The notes under the pieces: model-generated
Told to the model about the DNA's origin: nothing
What the model saw: the letters and a program-made list of their open reading frames with translations, nothing else
The model's database searches: none
Origin: Hemileia vastatrix
Lineage: Eukaryota > Basidiomycota > Pucciniomycetes > Pucciniales > Zaghouaniaceae
DNA: 64,000 nt
Reading direction: 5' to 3'
Assembly: GCA_030280995.1 (NCBI GenBank)
Contig: JASXTE010000004.1
Coordinates: forward strand, 15,096,501-15,160,500
Part shown: positions 34,054 to 45,781 of the stretch, piece by piece
Layout: every line of letters starts with the position of its first letter
Position numbering within the stretch: the first letter of the stretch is position 1
Translations under genes and position numbers: made by a program

Positions 34054-34798
34054 GATTGAGGATATTAGAAGCTAATGATACAGGAAAGATGAGAAATTAC
34101 AGAGAATGGAGACCAAAGAACAAAAAGAAAGAAGGACAAGCAAGAGAGGAATGCGCAACTCAAATGAGCAGCAAAGAAGAGAAAGAGAAAGTTGAAAAAA
34201 ACGTGATGGCAACGCGAGGAAGAATTGAATAGGAATAGGGATAATGAATATGCAATGTGGGGAGGGAGCCATTTTGCATATTGGATATTGCATACACCAG
34301 CGCTGGCCAGCCTGCGCCTTGGCAAGTCGCGCGGCGTCCCCCATGCCCCTCATCGCCCATTCGCCGTATGCCAATCTGCTGCCGATCCCGCCGAAGGTTT
34401 GACTCTTCTTGCTCTTCATTTCAACTGTCACTCCAACTCTAACCCTGTTTATATTTATATCACTCCAACTCTAACCCTGTTTATATTTATATCACTCCAA
34501 CTCTAACCCTGTTTATATTTATATCACTCCAACTCTAACCCTGTTTATATTTATATCACTCCAACTCTAACCCTGTTTATATTTATATCACTCCAACTCT
34601 AACCCTGTTTATATTTATATGACTCCAACCATAACCCTGTTTATATCTATCACTCCAACCATAACCATGTTTATATCTATCACTCCAACCATAACCATGT
34701 TTATATCTATATCACTCCAACTCTAACTCTAATTCTAACTGTAACTCTAACTCTAAAATTCTAATCACTCTCCTCCTAGAAACAAAATTTCTTTTCAG
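34054..34798. promoter_or_regulatory. Shared upstream region between ATG11 and CORO7
   Basis: About 0.75 kb separates the ATG11 start codon from the first recognisable coronin exon. It must hold both promoters and the unrecognised first coding exon of the coronin. The stretch 34250-34400 is less AT-rich than its surroundings and could contain that exon or a leader; several overlapping frames are open there on both strands and I cannot choose among them. The right part is a minisatellite (34428-34720). Confidence 0.5.
34428..34720 (+). repeat. 30-32 bp minisatellite with telomere-like core
   Basis: Six near-identical 32-bp units start at 34428, 34460, 34492, 34524, 34556 and 34588 (TCACTCCAACTCTAACCCTG followed by TTTATATTTATA). 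Three shortened 30-bp variants with CCATAACC follow, and then a decayed CTCTAACTCTAA tail to about 34755. The ACTCTAACCCTG part recalls TTAGGG-type telomere repeat on the C-rich strand but the period does not fit a telomere. It lies in the upstream region or first intron of the coronin gene. Confidence 0.9.
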
Positions 34799-37700
34799 AG
34801 CTGCCAATCTCCACCGACGCACCCAATTCATGTGATCTCATCGCTGCTACTTCCACTTTTTGGATTGCAAAGTCTTCAACTTCTGGTATCTCTTTCTTTC
34901 TCTTTCCATCCTCAACTGCTCATTCATCTTCTTTACTCTCTTTTCTATGTGCAGGCCATCTTATAGCACTTCCTTACAAGTCACCTGCCAAATATGCTCG
35001 CAGAACTCCTTCTTTTGCCGCCTCCTCATCTCCCGTCTCCGATTTCGTCACCTCGCCATTCGACGATTTCTTGGCCGTCGGCAATCACGCAAGCCAGGTG
35101 CAAATGACGTCAACTTCTATATTTAGAATTCCATGTGCTCATCTCACCTTCTGCTCTGTTTAAGGTTTCCCTGCATCATTTGCCCGATCAAATCGATCCT
35201 TCCGTCATCGATCTTCCCATCAAGTCTGCCGCTCAGTTTTCTCATTCCATCAATCGAAACCCTGTAGACAAGCTCTCCTTCCATCCCACTAGCTCGGGCT
35301 TGTTGGCTTCCGCTTCTGCTTCAGAAATTCTCATCTACTGCATTCAATCTCTTACTGTTGCCGTCAACCTACAGTCTGGAACTCAGAAAGGTCTATCAGA
35401 TCTCAAATGGAATGAGAACGGCACTTTACTAGCTGGTACAACAAAAGATTGTTCATTATATCTTTGGGACCCCAGAACACATACTCATGGCCGCTCTGTG
35501 GCTGAGACTAAGCTTTACAAGTCTAACAAATTCAGCAGAATGACTTGGGTGGGCGAAACCATCTTGACCACTGGGTTCAATCAAGTAATCACTTTTTTCT
35601 TCTTTTTTTTTTCGCCTTCATCCAGCCCATTCAAATCTAGTTTGCATTCATGTGACTCTTTACTTATTTCCAAAAATATAGGTACAGGCTCGGGAATATT
35701 CAGTATATGATCCACGTTCTCTCAATGAACCACTAAAAAGAGAAACTCTCGACAGCTCCACTGGTGTTCTTATTCCTCTAGTTGATCCTAATCGGCACAT
35801 TGTTTATTTAGCCGGGCGAGGTGAATCTGCTCTTCAGTGGCTTGATCTTTCTTTTAATCTCAACTCTCTGGGCAAAAATACTTTTGTGGGAAAACATATT
35901 GCTCCTTTGTCATTTTCAATTGCTGGATGCGCCTTAGCGCCCATCAATGCGCAAACTGTCAATCCAATGAATGGAGAAATCGCCAAGGTGGTGGTGTTAG
36001 GAAAATCCGGTGATGTGGTGGAAGTCATCATACAAGCACCCAAAAGACACTATCTAGATTTCCATCCCGATATAATGCCTAAAATAAGGAGCATGAGTCA
36101 GTGAAAGGTTTTACTTTTGCTTGCAATGTAAATGATTTGATGTAGAATTTCTAAAGCAATTTGAGTTATGATTTATTATTAATTGACCAAATATTTATTT
36201 ATATTTAGAGCCCGCCCAAACTGGCCAAGAATGGATAAATGGTCAAGATAAGTTGCTTGAATTGATCTCGCAAGATCCTAGTGAACTTGGCGGTAAGCCT
36301 GCTTGCCATCAAGTTCATACTACAACTCTTAATGCTCCTCCTACAAAATTAGATGGATCAAGCGCAGAAATGGAGACCAAATCCGCTGCTCCCGCAGTGA
36401 AAGAGGGCTCGTATAATTCCCATGATGTATCTTCGCCAAAAGAAAAAAAAGTCGAATCACCTCCTTCAGAAGCGAGAAAATCTCCTCAACCAGCTCAACC
36501 TATTGCACGCGATTTTGCGAATCCTAAAAAGGACGCCAAGACGCGTTGGTCACGTAAATACCTTGGTGGAAAGGCACCATTGAAAGTGGATTACGAGGAT
36601 TTGCAAAACCTGTGCTCTACCTTTCCACAAGACCGAGAATTGATCAAATTATCTCGGCGGTTCTTTTTTTTTCCGTTGAGTGGTCCAGGCGGTAGATTGG
36701 GCTTTCATCCATTGAGCGAAAAAGTTCGGCTGGCTGGCTCGGTATCCAGCTTAGAAAGTGGTGCTGGCTTATTGGATTTTGAGGTGGACCGATTTGATGA
36801 TTTGAGAGTCCTCACTGCTGCAGAAGATGGAAAAATCAGAATTTTCAAGTTGCCAGCTGAAATTCCATCTCAACCTATCAATTATACAGCTCCTGAAATC
36901 ATTCTCAGTGGTATTTTATTTTTATTTTTATTTCTTTGGTACTCTTATTAATCAAGTTGAGAACATTAAATTTCCGTATTATATTTGCGTGTATGTTACC
37001 CTAGATATGAAAATAGATCGAATCAATTTGATTAAGATGCATCCGACTGCCAAAGATCTATTGATTTCAATATCAGATGATCAAGGTGGCAAGGCCTGTC
37101 TTCGAATATGGGATGTGAATGAAAAATGTTTAAGTTTATCGATTGATTTGCCGATACGTTCAATTTGCTCTGCTGCATGGACACTTAACGGTTCACGCGT
37201 AGCGATCGCTACAAAAGATCAAAAAATCCTGATAGGAGATCCTCGTAAATCAGACTTTGGTAACCTGATCGGTTCAACGCATGAAAGTGCCCGATCGGTT
37301 CAAGTAGCATGGATTAATGAGACTCATTTCCTTAGCTCCGGATTTAATCGATTTTCTATGAGGGAAATTAAGGTCTATCGTGTCGACAAATCGATCGTTC
37401 CGATTTCAAGTTTTGGTTTCGATGTCTCTCCTGCTCCACTTTTTGTCCATTATGATGTGGATACATGTATTCTGTTTGCTTGGGGTAAAGGTGATCGAAT
37501 GGTACATTGCTTAGAAGTGGATCCTGAACACAAAAACAAAGAGATTCAGAAATTACCAGAGTTTGGACATTCATCCTTACAAGTAGGGATCGCATTTTTC
37601 AGTAAAATGGAATTAGATATTGAACAAGTAGAAGTAGCTAAAGCGCTAAGATTAAGTCCAACAGGTATTGAAAGTGTTAGTTTTAGAATCCCTAGAGCTA

Positions 37701-38289
37701 GGAAAGAGTTTTTTCAAGATGATATCTTTTGTTTAACGAGGAATGTTCATCAATCGGTTTGGGGGGTTAAAGAGTGGTTAGGAGGTAGTGAGGATAAGGA
37801 ATTGGAGATGGTTGATTTGAAACCGGCCGGCATGAAGGTGTTAAGTGAAGAAGGACCTGTTCAATCAAATGGAAGTGATCAGAAATCTATGGTATGCATC
37901 CATTCTTATTTGTTAGAATTGAAGCCATAGGTTTTTATGCTGATGCTAAACGTCTGGGGTTTCTTTTTTTCTTTTTCTTTTGTTTTTTTTGGGGGTTAGA
38001 TTGCGAAAGGACGTTATCTAACTGATTCACAGAAACAAGAACAGTGCGTTTTTTTACTTTTATTCCTTTTCCTTTTTTTTAAAAAAAAAATGACGAGTTT
38101 ATGAAATTTGGCTGGGAATGGTGACTGAATCAATTTTTTTTTTTTGATTATTTTTTGTTGAAAATGATTTATTTTTATAGATATTTAGATAAGTTGTTTA
38201 AGTCAGCTAAATTAGAAGATGAGTCAGAGGAAGAGGAAGAGAGAAAGAAAGAGAAAGGTGTAGATGCGCTGGATGACGATGATTGGTAG
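34799..38289 (+). CDS. CORO7: Coronin-7-type tandem beta-propeller protein, 5' end incomplete
   Basis: Coronins bind F-actin and Arp2/3; coronin-7/POD-1 types have two WD40 propellers. Visible exons are 34799-34885, 34955-35097, 35165-35584, 35682-36096, 36209-36910, 37005-37891, 38000-38043 and 38181-38289. All stay in one frame, about 935 residues. The first shows D-L-I-A-A-T-S-T-F-W-I-A-K as in CORO7. Propeller 1 includes L-Y-L-W-D-P-R and E-Y-S-V-Y-D-P-R. A Ser/Pro/Lys linker follows. A second coronin N-terminal block (S-R-K-Y-L-G-G-K...G-G-R-L-G-F-H-P-L) begins propeller 2 (L-R-I-W-D-V-N). The tail E-E-E-E-E then D-A-L-D-D-D-D-W-stop is the acidic-Trp Arp2/3-binding type. The N-terminal exon with the start codon was not found. 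The donor at 36097 (GTCAGT) is chosen to keep frame. Confidence 0.85.
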
Positions 38290-38491
38290 AACATTTATAT
38301 TTTTATGTGGTCTTGTGTATTGGTAGATTGATACTAGAGTTTAGAGTTTTTAAAGTGATGGTAATAGTGTGGATGAGTTGGGTGTAGATTAAGGTAGGAG
38401 TTGGAGGGGGTTATGGAAAGTTGTAGCTTAGGTAATTAAGTAAGTTAATATATGTTAAAGGTAGAGATGTGTTTTAAGATTGATTGATAGA

Positions 38492-38665
38492 CACCACAAG
38501 AAAGTCAACGACGTTTTATGCTATATGTCACATAAACGTTTCATCTGTCGGTTGATATTTTGTTCATGTTTCATCTTTCTTGGTGAAACATGAAGGAAAT
38601 TGCAACCGACAGGTTAAACGTTCGGGTGACGTGTAATATAAAATGTCTTCAAATTTCCTGTGGTG
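38492..38665. mobile_element. 174-bp MITE-like inverted repeat
   Basis: CACCACAAGAAAGTCAACGA at the left and the reverse complement of the right end (CACCACAGGAAATTTGAAGA) start arms that pair for about 85 bp, including CTGTCGGTTG and TTCATGTTTCA. AGA lies on both sides. It has no coding capacity and lies about 200 bp after the coronin stop codon, so it may fall in or just beyond the 3' UTR. Confidence 0.65.
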
Positions 38666-38814
38666 AGAGATACATCTATTTGAAAAAAGTTTACTGTGTT
38701 TTTGCCTTCTATCCCCTCCCCAAGAAAATATGAGTTTGGGTTCCTTTTAAAAGGGGATGAGGGGCGAAAAAAGGGCAAGGTTGCCTAAATAGTTGTCACC
38801 AGGTATAAAATGTT

Positions 38815-39080
38815 GGCACCTGCTAGCAGGCGCCACGTTGTTTTTTTTTTTCCTGGTATGCATCACCAGAAAAAAAACATGGGGCACCTGATAGCAGGTG
38901 CCAATCCCTATCTTTGACTTAACTCAAATTCTGCTCAGCTGTAATTCTTCTAGAAAGACTGCGCACTGAACAATGGGCACACTAGCTCATGCAACATCAA
39001 ATCAAATTTACTCTTAAATCAAAACTGAATATAGGAATGATAGTCACCTGCTAGCAGGTGCCACATGATTTTTTGTGGTG
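38815..39080. repeat. Three copies of a palindrome-headed arm
   Basis: GGCACCTGCTAGCAGGCGCC (38815-38834), a variant centred on GATAGC (38883-38902) and CACCTGCTAGCAGGTG (39045-39060) are each followed or preceded by a T- or A-rich arm and a TGGTGATGCA-type block. The first two face each other as a 90-bp inverted repeat around TGCA, so each arm can fold by itself and with its partner. I interpret them as ends of small foldback or MITE elements. Confidence 0.65.
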
Positions 39081-39132
39081 CATGTATTGCAAAACATGGT
39101 AGATTGGAGTACTTTTTAGATAACACCTAATA

Positions 39133-39938
39133 AGGGGGTATCAAATATGGCAAGTGTGGCATTTTAAAATCCCTGGTTTTTTTTATTGAATTAATCATTT
39201 AAAACATTTCAATTGGAATATTTGATGTAGAAATTTCTGCATCTAATACCTGATCCACTTCTTCTCCTCTTTGTCACATGCCATGTGACACTTGAAGTAA
39301 AAGTCAATCTTTTAATGCATAAATCAGCACACAAATCCATATGCAAAGTGCAGAAGCAACATCTACAAAGCAACTGCCTTTTCCCTTTGTGTGTCTTGAT
39401 TTGATCACGCTAGCAACCACACTATCTAAACCTTAAATCTAAATTAGTCAATCATATGCTTATACTTTTCAATCTTAAGCAAATGTGCAGTGTATTAGTG
39501 CTATGGTCAATGGTATATTCTAAATGTGGGTTATTGTGTATCTGAGGGTATTTAAAGGTCTGTGAGTAGGAATAAGAGTATGGTTAAAGGATTTGTGGGT
39601 TATATTGGATGGTCAGTGATAAAGTAAGGGTGGTTTATTAAAGAGGTCAATGCAAGGTGGAGTTATCTATATAATTGGGTGGATTTGGTTCGACATTCCT
39701 TAGGATTAAATTATAATATCATTGTAATAGTTTTTAAATTTATATAAGGCTATTATTGCTTCCTACCTTTCTTAATAATCAATTTCCTTCAATCTTAAAA
39801 TTGCCCAAATGCATTTGATTTTTAAGTTCCAACCCCTTGTGAAATTAACTTGAATATTTAGTGTCACTTTAAAATTACATTATTATTCACCTCAAATTCA
39901 CCACAGAAAAAATGGGGGGGTATTGCTAGCAATACCCC
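39133..39938. mobile_element. Possible Harbinger-like relic D and adjoining perfect 22-bp palindrome
   Basis: AGGGGGTATCAAATATGGC at 39133 matches the left TIR of element C (AGGGGGTATCAATGTT). No inverted right partner was found. At 39917-39938 there is a perfect palindrome made of GGGGTATTGCT and its complement. Its context (CACCACA...ATGGGGGG) matches the left side of the MITE at 22184, suggesting the same family of ends. A further short palindrome, GTCACATG-C-CATGTGAC, lies near 39278. No coding sequence. Confidence 0.4.
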
Positions 39939-41843
39939 TTGCTTGAACTCCGTTGAGCCACAAATCTATGCTTGAATTATGCACACATCATCACCATGTA
40001 GGAAATTGTTTGGCCTTACATTTAGTCAGAGATTTGTCACAAATTGAGCTCAAGATGAACCTACATTGATCACCGTTTGATCTTGTAAAATCCTAATTTG
40101 ATCATCAGTTGAACTCCCTTTGATCTCACTTTGATCTAACATAAGCTTTTGCATATCCAATATGTCAACTATTCACTTTCAAAAAGATTCGTAATGAATT
40201 TCACATGGAATATTAGAAACGAAACCAGTAATTTTGAGTAAATGGCTCATCAAAAGGATTAATCTACAACAAAATACCATCAAAATTCAATCTGATTACT
40301 GAAAACTTTTGGTAAAATGACTAATAGATATTTAAATTGGAAAATAATATTCCATTTCTCAATTTCAAATTCAAAATATAAATCCTCGTTTGAAATGTGA
40401 ATTTTGTAGATTCCTTGCCTTCCTATATTATGAGTAATATTTGAGGTATTTTACACCTTTGTAAATATGGTTTTGTGCTGCTAGAAATTATCTCTGTTTC
40501 AATTCAACTTTATTGAAGCTTGATTCCAGAATGATACATATTTTATAACTATTTTGAGAAAAAAGTCACTAGTAATGAATTTAGCCTTTTATCTGTCCTT
40601 TATTAAACCTCACTTAATCCTACTTAAATCCAAATTGACCCACAAAAACCTTATTTGGGATATTTTTTAGCCCAGGATGATTCAAGATTGGAGCAAAATA
40701 TTATTTTAAATATCCAATATGCCTATTGATTAAATTTCTTCAAGCTTACTTTAAATTCACATTAACATTAACTTTCACAGGAAATATTAAACACAAATCT
40801 TGAAAATATAGTATTTAAAATCATAATAAATATAATATAATATGCTTACAACAAAATTTTCTTTCTGGATTAATTGAAACAAAAATTTTTTCATTTGTGA
40901 AAATAGAAAAAATACTATCCATCCTGAATTTAGAATTCATTTTTAAAAATTTAATGCCCCCTCACTTTCAAGTTTATCATGTATTTTGAAAATTATATTT
41001 TTAATAATTTTGTGAATAGTACACCTGAGATATAAACTTGGGGATATCAAAAACTAAAACATCAGCAAATTGAAATGTTTTTTATTGTTATGAATGGAAA
41101 TAATGATTGAAAAACACCATTAGAGCAAGTTTGATTTTGAATAATAGGCATACTTTCTCATGTAAATTTCAATAAAAATAATTTTTATTCTTACATAAGT
41201 TGCGGTGGATACATTTGAGCTCAAAAAGAATTAAAATTGACAAAATAAGACTTCTATAATTCATATTCAAAAATGAAATCACCCTTCATTATCTACCTGT
41301 AAACTATTTTAAATTGAATAATTTCAAAGTCAGTATATACTGATGTTATTTTTTCTTCTAAAAAATTTATTATATAGATTAATAGTCATAAACAGTTGAC
41401 ATAGATGTTAAATTTATATAAGCAATCTTTAATTCATAAAATGATAAAACTATCTTTTATGTAAAAAGTGATGAAGGAAAAAAATATTATTAAATTTTTG
41501 ATGCACTATCAATAAAATTGAAGATAGAGCATATCAAAAGTTTAAACTTAATTTCAATTTTGATATCATTATTTTATTTTATTTTACTTGAGTAGAAAAC
41601 AGATTTTAAATCTCAATATAATTTTAAATCCCATTAGTTTGTAGATTTCAACATTTGAAACTATGAAATAAATATTTATGAAAGAATTTTACAATATTTG
41701 CCCTTCTAAAAACTCATAAATCCAACTTCAAATCTTCTAACCTTCACAAGTAACCACAATGCATTCTGAAAATACTCTATATTTAAATAATTAAAGGTAA
41801 ATAAAATTATGTTTTTATTCTTTATTTCAATTTTTGATAAATA

Positions 41844-41874
<31 letters not shown>

Positions 41875-43583
41875 ATTTCTTAAAAAGTCTAAGAGGGAAC
41901 TTAATAGTGGTTTTGGCATTAGATATATAGATTCAACTTTCAAAAAATTTGTTTGGAATAAATTACAAAGACAAAAAGGATATATTTTGATGAAAGAATA
42001 CTGATTTAGGTTCTCTTAAAATTTTATTAACCATTTTTATGGAATATTAATCCATGGTTATCATTCTTTATGATATTATCATAGAATTTTTTCCTTTTTT
42101 AATATAATGATTTTCTATTGTGTGGTATGTAGGCTAAGATAAGTTTAAAAGATTTATTGAAGATATATATACCAGAAACAGTATAATCTGTAGATTTATA
42201 ACTATAACTTACTTTTCTGATGTTTTACATCATTGATAAGTAGCTCATGCATTACACAAGTAAATAATTATAGTCTCTGGAAATAATTCCTTGTGAATTT
42301 CAAATTTTTTGTTATTCTTAAAATCATTACTCAAATAAACTAAAAATTTCTTCAAATATTGATTGAAAGAAGGAGTTACAAAATCTTATTTTGTAGTTAT
42401 AAAAGTTTGAGTTATTTTTCATATTATCAAGTATAATGAACATTTGTAAATTTTAACTTGAAAACTAGTGATCATAGTAAAGTAATACTGGAAGAATCAG
42501 ATAAAAAGGGTGGAATAAAGTCATAGCACAACAGGAAATGATACAAAATTGTTGATTTTTATCTCACAAAATTCAACATATTTTTAACATATTTTACCAC
42601 CTTTAGATAATTTTTAGTGGATTTTAACATTATTATAACAAGCAAACTTAACAATGTTTTGATTTTTTTAACAAAAATAAATATTGTTAGATCATTTTTT
42701 TAAAAAATATGACTTATTTTTATGCTTTATCTACAATAGTTAGTAGTTTTTTTTGCAGAAATTACTTGTTTTGATATTCTATTTTTGAATTTTTTAAGAG
42801 ACTTCATTGCATTAAAGTTTTGTAATAATTTTTCATTAAAGCATCATATTTTAAATCTAGAGATTTGGTTTTGAAATAATATATATTTTCATGTTAATTG
42901 ACTCATTATTTTTGGATTGATAAATTATGTTAAAATTGGGATTGCTTATTTCTAGTGAGTGTACATCATAGTTTGTTTTCAAATCAAAGATTAATAAATG
43001 GTGAAATTTGGTAAAATTCTAAATATCTTTTAAACCTTTTTGATTTAAATAATGTTTAATGTTATGTAATCATTCTATAAGTAGAACACAGTTGAAATCT
43101 GATAATGGTACATTGCTTTCAATTTCTAATACTAAAATTCTATTCTACTTGAAACAATGTAAACTAAAGCTTGGTATCTCATAAGAAACTCACAATTTTC
43201 AAAAATCATATTTCCAACTTTTTAAACATGATACACATTAAAATATATTTTTAGAATAATTTCCTAATTAGTTTCAAATACTAGAAAATAATGAACTCAA
43301 TTTATTTTAATACTTAAACCATTCTGATGAGTGAATTTCACAATCCTCTAAGTAACATATGGTTACCATTTATACACATATGCATGATTTCTCCTTTTGT
43401 TTAATTTTAGCTGAATCTAAAAAGTAAAATCACATGTTGAATATCATCTATAGATAAACTTCTTATATTAGAAGCTAATATTTCATATGAGAAATTTGTT
43501 ATTGAGTTTGGGAAACATTAATAAATGTTGGGTATTATAATTGAGCCATTTATTCAAGTAAATAAAAAAGGATGACCTTCTAA

Positions 43584-43626
<43 letters not shown>

Positions 43627-45781
43627 AAAATTAATTATATAGTAGCATTTAACCATGTTTTTATACTAATGTCATATAAAAAAAGGGATTGAACTAAAAC
43701 TTTCAGTAAAGAAAATAAAAATAAGATAAGTTAATATTCTTGTTTATATTCTCATATTTTTGAAATGGCTTACTTAAGGGAGAAAATTATTTGGTTTTAG
43801 AGTACAAGAATTTCTAGATAAAAATCTTCACAATATAGTTTGACCCTCTCAAAAAGAAAATTCCTCAAATTTTACTATCACATTTTATATATTTGTTAAG
43901 TAATAGAAAATGGAGTTGTGTCTTTGACAATGAAGCTTTAGAAAATGAAATAAATGACTTAAATTTATAATATAATTTTTGAAACAATAAATCATGTATT
44001 CAAAAAAAATTATATATCTTACAATCAAGATAACAGTATTAATTAAGCAACTCTAACAACTTTGGAAAGAAAACAAGAAAAAAATAATTAGTAAAATGCA
44101 TAAGTTATTTTTAGAATTTAAGGAAACTTAATAGCTCTACCTGTAAACTAGCCTTAAAGCAGGTTTGGATTTAACATGTGGAAATTCATACATAGTACCC
44201 TTCCATCATTAGAGCAGAATAAAATTTATGTAGTTTTATTTTTTTAATTTATAATGGTATTTTTATTTTTGGCTTTTTCATTAGTATAACTATATATTTT
44301 TTAACTTTTTTGTTTTTCATAACATAAGTTCAAAGCTGAACATCACTACTTCAAGATGAAACTCCATATAATGTAATAAATGAATGATATATTATAATGA
44401 ATTTTACTAGAGACTTTTCAAAAATGGTGATTAAGAATACTTATTATAATTTTTTAAATTTTTATTATTATTCTATCTCTTGAAAGGAGATGGCCATATC
44501 TCAATTTAATTAGTTTTTCCTCAGAAAAATTTATTCTTGATCTAAATAAAATTGCATCACTATTAACTAGATGTTATTATACAATTTTAACAATTTTTTT
44601 ATCTGAACATAGTTGAAAGTATGTATAAATTAAGGTGTTTCCACATAGTCTTACTATTATCCCACCATTATTTTCACATTTAGATTTCATTATAACTGTA
44701 AAATAAGTTTTTCAATAATTTTAATAATACCTTAATATTTAATAATTTAGTTACATAGTAGATTTTTTATCCTTTTTTTTATATGAGGCTTATTATATAA
44801 ACACCACTTTTAGATTTTATCCATTTTGATGTCTGATAATTTAAATTTTCATTCAACTACCCAAATTATATCAAAAAAAATTCAAAAGTATATTTTTTTA
44901 ATGTACTCTTTTTGATAAACTTATCATTTCTTATAGGTTATTCTTCAACTATTTATTGTAATTAATTACCCACTCATTTATGGTCTGTTATTGTTGTTCA
45001 TTACATACAGACAAAATAAGGATACTCTCATATTATATTGGAGTTTTAAATTAAAAAGTAAATACTAGTGGCTGGTATTAAATATGAAGTTGTTATAACT
45101 AAGTTGAACAATAATTAATGATTAAATGGCATTTTATATTACAAATTTTATTGAATGTATATAAAAATAACACTCAAGAAATATATATAAGATATATATA
45201 TAACCATTGTATATCAAAAATGAAGTACTTATCAACATGGTCTTTTTAAATGATTTTCAAATTTACTTAAAGAGACATTAATATTACCAATACAAATTTT
45301 ATATCAAATATAACAATATTATTATTTCATTTTTAATTATTTTACAAAAAATTTGAGTTGCAAAGTAATTTAATTCAGTATTTAATGAATTTTTTTGAAA
45401 AATATTTTTAAAAATAGAAATAACCCCTCACAAAAAAAAAATAATTTTTTTTACTTACAATTTGCACCATATTTCTACCCTTAAAATATTGGTATTCTTC
45501 TAACAAAAATATTTTTTAAATAAATTTAAAATTTTTTTCATTATTCAATTACAAAATGTCAAATTTATAATTTATTTTACCTTACTAAAAAATTTAGTTG
45601 AAAATTTAATTTTGTATTTCCAAAAAATAAACTTAAATGTCAAAAATTAAAAAAACAAAATTATAAATATAATTATGAGAAAGAGGTAGATTAAATTTAT
45701 AATATTCATATAAAAAAAATTCATATATTTTATGGTGTTTGAATTTTAAATTTAATGTATTAAAAAATAATTATTAAATAA
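39939..45781. other. AT-rich gene desert
   Basis: About 5.8 kb of very AT-rich DNA with no open frame of note on either strand and no transposon end, LTR or coding remnant that I recognise. It contains (TA)n runs at about 41843-41875 and 43591-43623 and many short A and T runs. It ends abruptly at the GC-richer hairpin array. It may be strongly mutated old repeat DNA. Confidence 0.6.
43591..43623. repeat. (AT)n microsatellite
   Basis: Sixteen uninterrupted AT dinucleotides within the AT-rich desert. Confidence 0.95.

Noticed and set aside
34065..34442. Several ORFs upstream of ATG11 and CORO7 that might be a first exon or separate gene
   Set aside because: None continues the coronin N-terminal motif in frame and none has family resemblance; the start exon of the coronin is left open.
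34428..34755. Telomere or interstitial telomeric repeat
   Set aside because: The unit is 30-32 bp with only a short TAACCC-like part, and it lies between two housekeeping genes; a minisatellite fits better.
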